Source: an uncultured Lachnospiraceae bacterium
GTDB lineage: Bacteria > Bacillota > Clostridia > Lachnospirales > Lachnospiraceae
Length of the DNA stretch: 7,226 bases
Direction of reading: 5' to 3'
NCBI GenBank assembly: GCA_947625995.1
Contig: CANQQN010000096.1
Location: forward strand, 1-7,226
The notes beneath the pieces were generated by a model. The model did not search any database. It worked only from the letters and a program-made list of their open reading frames with translations, and was not told the DNA's origin. This document shows, in pieces, positions 4,620 to 7,226 of the stretch. The position numbers and the translations under genes are program-made. The first letter of the stretch is position 1, and each line of letters begins with the position of its first letter.

Positions 4620-5984
4620 GCTGACAGTTCTATAGCGGCCAGTTCAGGATGGGAGACGGAATCCAATGACACCTATGAGGAAGCGGATGAGATTGTTGTT
4701 AATGTACCTGTGAAGGGAAGTATGAGGACAAGTGGCGATAATGACTGGTACAAAGTGACGGTACCAGAAAACGGATATGTGTCTTTGAAATTTGACCATG
4801 AATATATAGAATCAGGCAAAAACATTTGGAAAGCATATTTGTATGATGAGGACAGGAATGAACTGGTAAATGATAGTTATGCAGGAAATAAGAAGTCTTC
4901 ACAGGGAGGAAATGTAGGAGTACCGGCAGGAACTTATTATGTGAAGATTGTCAAGTCTCCGGGTAGATTTGATCCATGGTCAAATGTAGATTATATGCTT
5001 ACGGTGGATTATGCATCCAGCGGAGAATGGGAGACAGAGTTTAATGATACATTTGAAGATGCAGATGAAATAAACGTGAACAAGACCGTGAAGGGAAGTA
5101 TGAGGACAAGCGGCGATAATGACTGGTACAAAGTGACGGTGCCAGAAAACGGATATGTGTCTTTGAAATTTGACCATAAATATATAGAATCAGGCAAAAA
5201 CATTTGGAAAGCATATTTGTATGACGCGGACATGAATGAACTGGTAAATAATAGTTATCTAGGAAATAAGAAATCATCACAGGGAGGAAATATAGGAGTA
5301 CTGGCAGGAACTTATTATGTGAAGATTGTCAAGTCTCCAGGTAGATTTGATCCATGGTCAAATGTAGATTATATGCTTACGGTGGATTATGCATCCAGCG
5401 GAGAATGGGAGACAGAGTTTAATGATACATTTGAAGATGCAGATGAAATAAACGTGAACGAGACCGTGAAGGGAAGTATGAGGACAAGCGGCGATAATGA
5501 CTGGTACAAAGTGACGGTACCAGAAAACGGATATGTGTCTTTGAAATTTGACCATGAATATATAGAATCAGGCAAAAACATTTGGAAAGCATATTTGTAT
5601 GATGAGGACAGGAATGAACTGGTAAATGATAGTTATGCAGGAAATAAGAAGTCTTCACAGGGAGGAAATGTAGGAGTACCGGCAGGAACTTATTATGTGA
5701 AGATTGTCAAGTCTCCGGGTAGATTTGATCCATGGTCAAATATAGATTATAGTATTAAAATGAATTTTATGACCAGTCATCCAGGAGATATTAATCAGGA
5801 TAATGAAACCACATCCGAAGATGCGCTTGAAATTTTGAAGATCGTGGTAAAACTGAGCGGCTCTACTGAGCAGCAAGATTTGGCAGCTGATGTGGACGGC
5901 AATGGGATCGTGGATGCGACGGACGCTTTGATCGTGTTAAAAAAGGTTGTAAAATTAATTGACAAATTTCCAATTGAAGTATGA
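4536..5984 (+). CDS. Secreted three-repeat PPC-like protein with C-terminal dockerin
   Basis: A 482-residue exported protein. Residues 1-28 form a signal peptide (KK, hydrophobic core FSIACFLLLQVWL, cleavage predicted near SINA/AD). Three tandem repeats of 126 residues start at W39, W165 and W291; each begins WETE-(S/F)-NDT, continues through SGDNDWYKVTVPENGYVSLKF and ends in PWSN-(V/I)-DY. The ETE.NDT...G....GDNDWYKVTVP pattern is that of pre-peptidase C-terminal (PPC)-like beta-sandwich domains, which are often non-catalytic modules of secreted bacterial proteins. Residues 416-479 form a dockerin with two EF-hand-like calcium loops: D418, N420, D422, T426, D429 and D452, D454, N456, D460, D463. 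No enzyme domain, LPXTG motif or membrane anchor is present, so surface attachment would depend on a cohesin partner elsewhere. GGGAGG lies 7 nt before the start. Composition is more A+T-rich than the exporter operon. Domain calls are confident; ligand and role are not known. Confidence 0.9.
   Translation: MCKKIVQFSIACFLLLQVWLGEPKSINAADSSIAASSGWETESNDTYEEADEIVVNVPVKGSMRTSGDNDWYKVTVPENGYVSLKFDHEYIESGKNIWKAYLYDEDRNELVNDSYAGNKKSSQGGNVGVPAGTYYVKIVKSPGRFDPWSNVDYMLTVDYASSGEWETEFNDTFEDADEINVNKTVKGSMRTSGDNDWYKVTVPENGYVSLKFDHKYIESGKNIWKAYLYDADMNELVNNSYLGNKKSSQGGNIGVLAGTYYVKIVKSPGRFDPWSNVDYMLTVDYASSGEWETEFNDTFEDADEINVNETVKGSMRTSGDNDWYKVTVPENGYVSLKFDHEYIESGKNIWKAYLYDEDRNELVNDSYAGNKKSSQGGNVGVPAGTYYVKIVKSPGRFDPWSNIDYSIKMNFMTSHPGDINQDNETTSEDALEILKIVVKLSGSTEQQDLAADVDGNGIVDATDALIVLKKVVKLIDKFPIEV
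4650..5027 (+). repeat. PPC-like coding repeat unit 1 (378 nt)
   Basis: First of three tandem units with period 378 nt (126 codons), residues 39-164. Its 5' part (SNDTYEEADEIVVNVPV) is the most diverged of the three. From the codons for VKGSMRT onward it is almost identical to unit 3. Confidence 0.95.
5028..5405 (+). repeat. PPC-like coding repeat unit 2 (378 nt)
   Basis: Residues 165-290. Its first ~100 nt are nearly identical to unit 3, while its later part carries private changes (DADMNELVNNSYLGN, NIGVLAGT) absent from units 1 and 3. Confidence 0.95.
5406..5750 (+). repeat. PPC-like coding repeat unit 3 (345 nt, mosaic)
   Basis: Residues 291-405. It follows unit 2 up to about 5489 (including AGC for serine) and unit 1 from 5519 onward, so it reads as a recombinant of the two. 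It ends at SNIDY, where the dockerin linker replaces the MLTVDYASSGE spacer. Confidence 0.95.
5784..5972 (+). other. Dockerin module (two calcium-binding repeats)
   Basis: Residues 417-479. The first loop GDINQDNETTSED is followed by helix ALEILKIVVKL; the second loop ADVDGNGIVDATD by ALIVLKKVVKL. Calcium ligands at loop positions 1, 3, 5, 9 and 12 are D, N, D, T, D and D, D, N, D, D. Loop positions 10-11, which help select the cohesin in studied dockerins, are SE and AT, so the two halves are not identical. Confidence 0.9.
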
Positions 5985-6013
5985 TATAAAAATCATGATA
6001 GAGTACTGTTTTT

Positions 6014-6052
6014 ATGCCGGGATTTGCGACGTTACGCTGCAGATCCCGGTAT
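6014..6052 (+). other. Strong 14-bp hairpin without T-tract after the dockerin gene
   Basis: ATGCCGGGATTTGC (6014-6027) pairs with GCAGATCCCGGTAT (6039-6052) over 14 positions, two of them G-U, around an 11-nt loop. No T-run follows on either strand, so it is not a standard intrinsic terminator, although it sits 30 nt after the stop codon. It may terminate weakly, protect the 3' end, or be a dispersed palindromic element. Confidence 0.6.
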
Positions 6053-6115
6053 CTGTAAAAGATTATATAAGACATTATAGATTTTAAAGAGAGGTAATTT
6101 TGATGTCGTTTTTTG

Positions 6116-6144
6116 TTGATATCTGTCGCTTTTCTGTATATAAT
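6116..6144 (+). promoter_or_regulatory. Sigma-A promoter of the Rpn-family gene
   Basis: TTGATA (6116-6121), a 17-nt spacer and TATAAT (6139-6144) form a near-consensus promoter with a start near 6151. It lies downstream of the ATG at 6103, showing that the longer reading frame cannot be the main product of this promoter. Confidence 0.8.
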
Positions 6145-6176
6145 GAAGGTGCAGGATGCATCTTTGCCATATGCAG

Positions 6177-6183
6177 AAAGGAG
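6177..6183 (+). promoter_or_regulatory. Ribosome binding site that decides the TTG start of the Rpn gene
   Basis: AAAGGAG with 6 nt before TTG 6190. The 30 extra codons upstream overlap the promoter and do not resemble the start of this protein family. Confidence 0.8.
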
Positions 6184-6189
6184 CATATA

Positions 6190-7065
6190 TTGGCAAAAAA
6201 GTCATTTGATGAGTTAAATCTCAACGATGCTTTTCTGTTTGCGTCTGCCCTGCAGGATGGGGAAACTTGTCGCCTGATTCTGGAGATCATTCTTGGCAAA
6301 CCGGTGGAAAAAGTGCGCGTACATACAGAGCATGGGATTTTTTTAAGCCCGGATTTGCGCAGCATACGGTTGGACGTATACGCGACAGACGAACTGCAAG
6401 TAGGCTACAATGTAGAGATGCAGAAAAGGAACAGAGGGAATCTGCTCCAGAGGAGCCGGTTTTATCAGGCACAGATAGACGTGGGAGCGTTAAAGCCGAG
6501 AGAAGATTTTCAGGAGCTAAAACCCAGCTACGTGATCTTTATCTGCACCTTTGATCCTTTTGATCACAATCTTTACAGGTACACTTTCGAGGAAAGATGT
6601 CTGGAGAGGGACTTTGCCTTAAAGGACGGCACCCAGAAGATCTTCTTGAGCACGAAGGGGACTAATAGGTCGGAGGTGCCAAAGGAACTGGTGGAGTTTC
6701 TGAGGTATGTAGAGAACAGCAACGAAACCTGTGCGAAGGAAGCAAAGGATGAGCGGATCGAAAAGCTGCATGGGCGAATCAGCGCATTAAAGAAGAGCAG
6801 GAAATGGAGGGCCGGATATATGACGATTGGAGAATTGCTGGATGACTCCAGAGAAGAGGGTCGCACAGTAGGATTGCAGGAGGGCCATGCTGCCGGATTA
6901 GAAGAAGGCCACACCGCTGGATTGCAGGAGGGCCGCACGGAAGGTCAGGATCGTACTCTGGAACTGATGGACGCCATGATCGCAAACGGCGACGGACATC
7001 TGCTTTCACGGCTGAAAGACGACAGGGAACTGCTGGCACAGATGTACGAGAAATATCATATCTGA
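6190..7065 (+). CDS. Rpn-family recombination-promoting nuclease / PD-(D/E)XK transposase-like protein
   Basis: A 291-residue protein when started at TTG 6190 (MAKKSFDELNLNDAFLF...). The opening, with DAFLFASAL...ETCRLILEIILGKPV, is typical of the Rpn/PDDEXK_2 family. The nuclease core is visible as RLDVYA (D62) and YNVEMQ (E76, Q78), the D...ExQ form of the PD-(D/E)XK site used in this family. RSRFYQAQID and the later YVIFICTFDPFD fit the rest of the fold. The C-terminus has four 8-residue EGxxxGLQ-type repeats (about 223-254), a common feature of these proteins, then a short helix ending MYEKYHI. E. coli Rpn proteins are known DNA endonucleases that promote RecA-independent recombination; whether this copy is active is not known. 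It has its own promoter and no neighbouring transposon ends were found. Family assignment is strong; function in this host is inferred. Confidence 0.9.
   Translation: MAKKSFDELNLNDAFLFASALQDGETCRLILEIILGKPVEKVRVHTEHGIFLSPDLRSIRLDVYATDELQVGYNVEMQKRNRGNLLQRSRFYQAQIDVGALKPREDFQELKPSYVIFICTFDPFDHNLYRYTFEERCLERDFALKDGTQKIFLSTKGTNRSEVPKELVEFLRYVENSNETCAKEAKDERIEKLHGRISALKKSRKWRAGYMTIGELLDDSREEGRTVGLQEGHAAGLEEGHTAGLQEGRTEGQDRTLELMDAMIANGDGHLLSRLKDDRELLAQMYEKYHI
6856..6951 (+). repeat. Four 24-nt in-frame repeats (EGxxxGLQ) in the Rpn C-terminus
   Basis: Units are 6856-6879 (EGRTVGLQ), 6880-6903 (EGHAAGLE), 6904-6927 (EGHTAGLQ) and 6928-6951 (EGRTEGQD). GGATTGCAGGAGGGCC occurs in two of them. Such arrays vary in copy number in Rpn homologues. 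Confidence 0.85.
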
Positions 7066-7096
7066 CAGTCTGGATTACGAAAGATAATTTACACAG

Positions 7097-7127
7097 GGAA
7101 CAAAAAAGGCTTGTTTCGATTTTTTTT
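7097..7127 (+). terminator. Weak intrinsic terminator after the Rpn gene
   Basis: GGAACAA (7097-7103) pairs with TTGTTTC (7111-7117), including one G-U, around a 7-nt loop, followed by GA and eight T residues (7120-7127). The stem is A+T-rich, so efficiency may be low. The remaining bases to 7226 contain no supported gene; an ATG at 7208 runs open off the end but has no clear ribosome site. Confidence 0.5.
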
Positions 7128-7226
7128 CAATATAACATGTGCTTTGCTGTTTTCTGTATATACAAATCTACAAAAGAATCTGTAAGGATGTCCTGAGAAG
7201 AAAACACATGGGAGAAGAGAACGTAA

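Noticed and set aside
4699..5658. Several minus-strand frames repeated at 378-nt intervals in the dockerin protein gene
   Set aside because: They recur only because the sense-strand repeats recur; the products resemble nothing and have no start signals.
4650..5750. Tandem array considered as a CRISPR or non-coding repeat
   Set aside because: Units are 378 nt, contiguous with no spacers, and stay in frame as one protein.
6190..7065. Rpn gene as part of a complete transposon
   Set aside because: No terminal inverted repeats or target-site duplications could be found around it in the window; family members often stand alone.
7159..7226. Possible promoter (TATACA) and new gene start (ATG 7208) at the window end
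   Set aside because: No acceptable -35 at the right spacing, no clear ribosome site and only six codons visible.

Overview
The window looks like a gut-type Firmicute, most likely a Clostridia/Lachnospiraceae genome. The grounds are strong AGGAGG-class ribosome sites, sigma-A-type promoters, a TetR-controlled ABC-2 exporter with overlapping genes, an Rpn-family PD-(D/E)XK protein with EG-rich C-terminal repeats, and a secreted protein ending in a dockerin module. The taxonomic call is an inference from family content; no rRNA or marker gene is present.

Layout. (1) Positions 1-3855 hold a compact plus-strand operon: the 3' part of a TetR/AcrR regulator, an ABC ATPase overlapping it by 44 nt, an ABC-2 permease overlapping the ATPase by 1 nt, and a second ABC-2 permease after a 108-nt gap that can fold. 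It ends at a clear hairpin/T-tract terminator at 3892-3934. (2) Positions 3970-5984 are visibly more A+T-rich and look accessory. A small XRE-type repressor gene on the minus strand diverges from a 482-residue secreted protein gene on the plus strand. The secreted protein has three near-identical 126-residue PPC-like beta-sandwich repeats and a C-terminal dockerin. (3) Between these two genes are three copies of a 14-bp palindrome (ACCCGTATACGGGT type), arranged around a good plus-strand promoter and a weaker minus-strand promoter. This looks like an autoregulated divergent switch. (4) Positions 6190-7065 encode an Rpn-family nuclease/transposase-like protein with its own promoter and a TTG start, followed by a weak terminator-like hairpin.

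How the parts work together. The first four genes should form one unit in which the TetR protein senses a ligand and controls a heteromeric exporter (one ATPase, two different permeases). The XRE protein probably represses its own gene and the secreted repeat/dockerin gene through the three palindromes. The Rpn gene appears to be an independent mobile or accessory unit. The most interesting points are the three-operator switch in front of a surface/dockerin protein, and the mosaic third repeat, which records recent recombination between repeat units.
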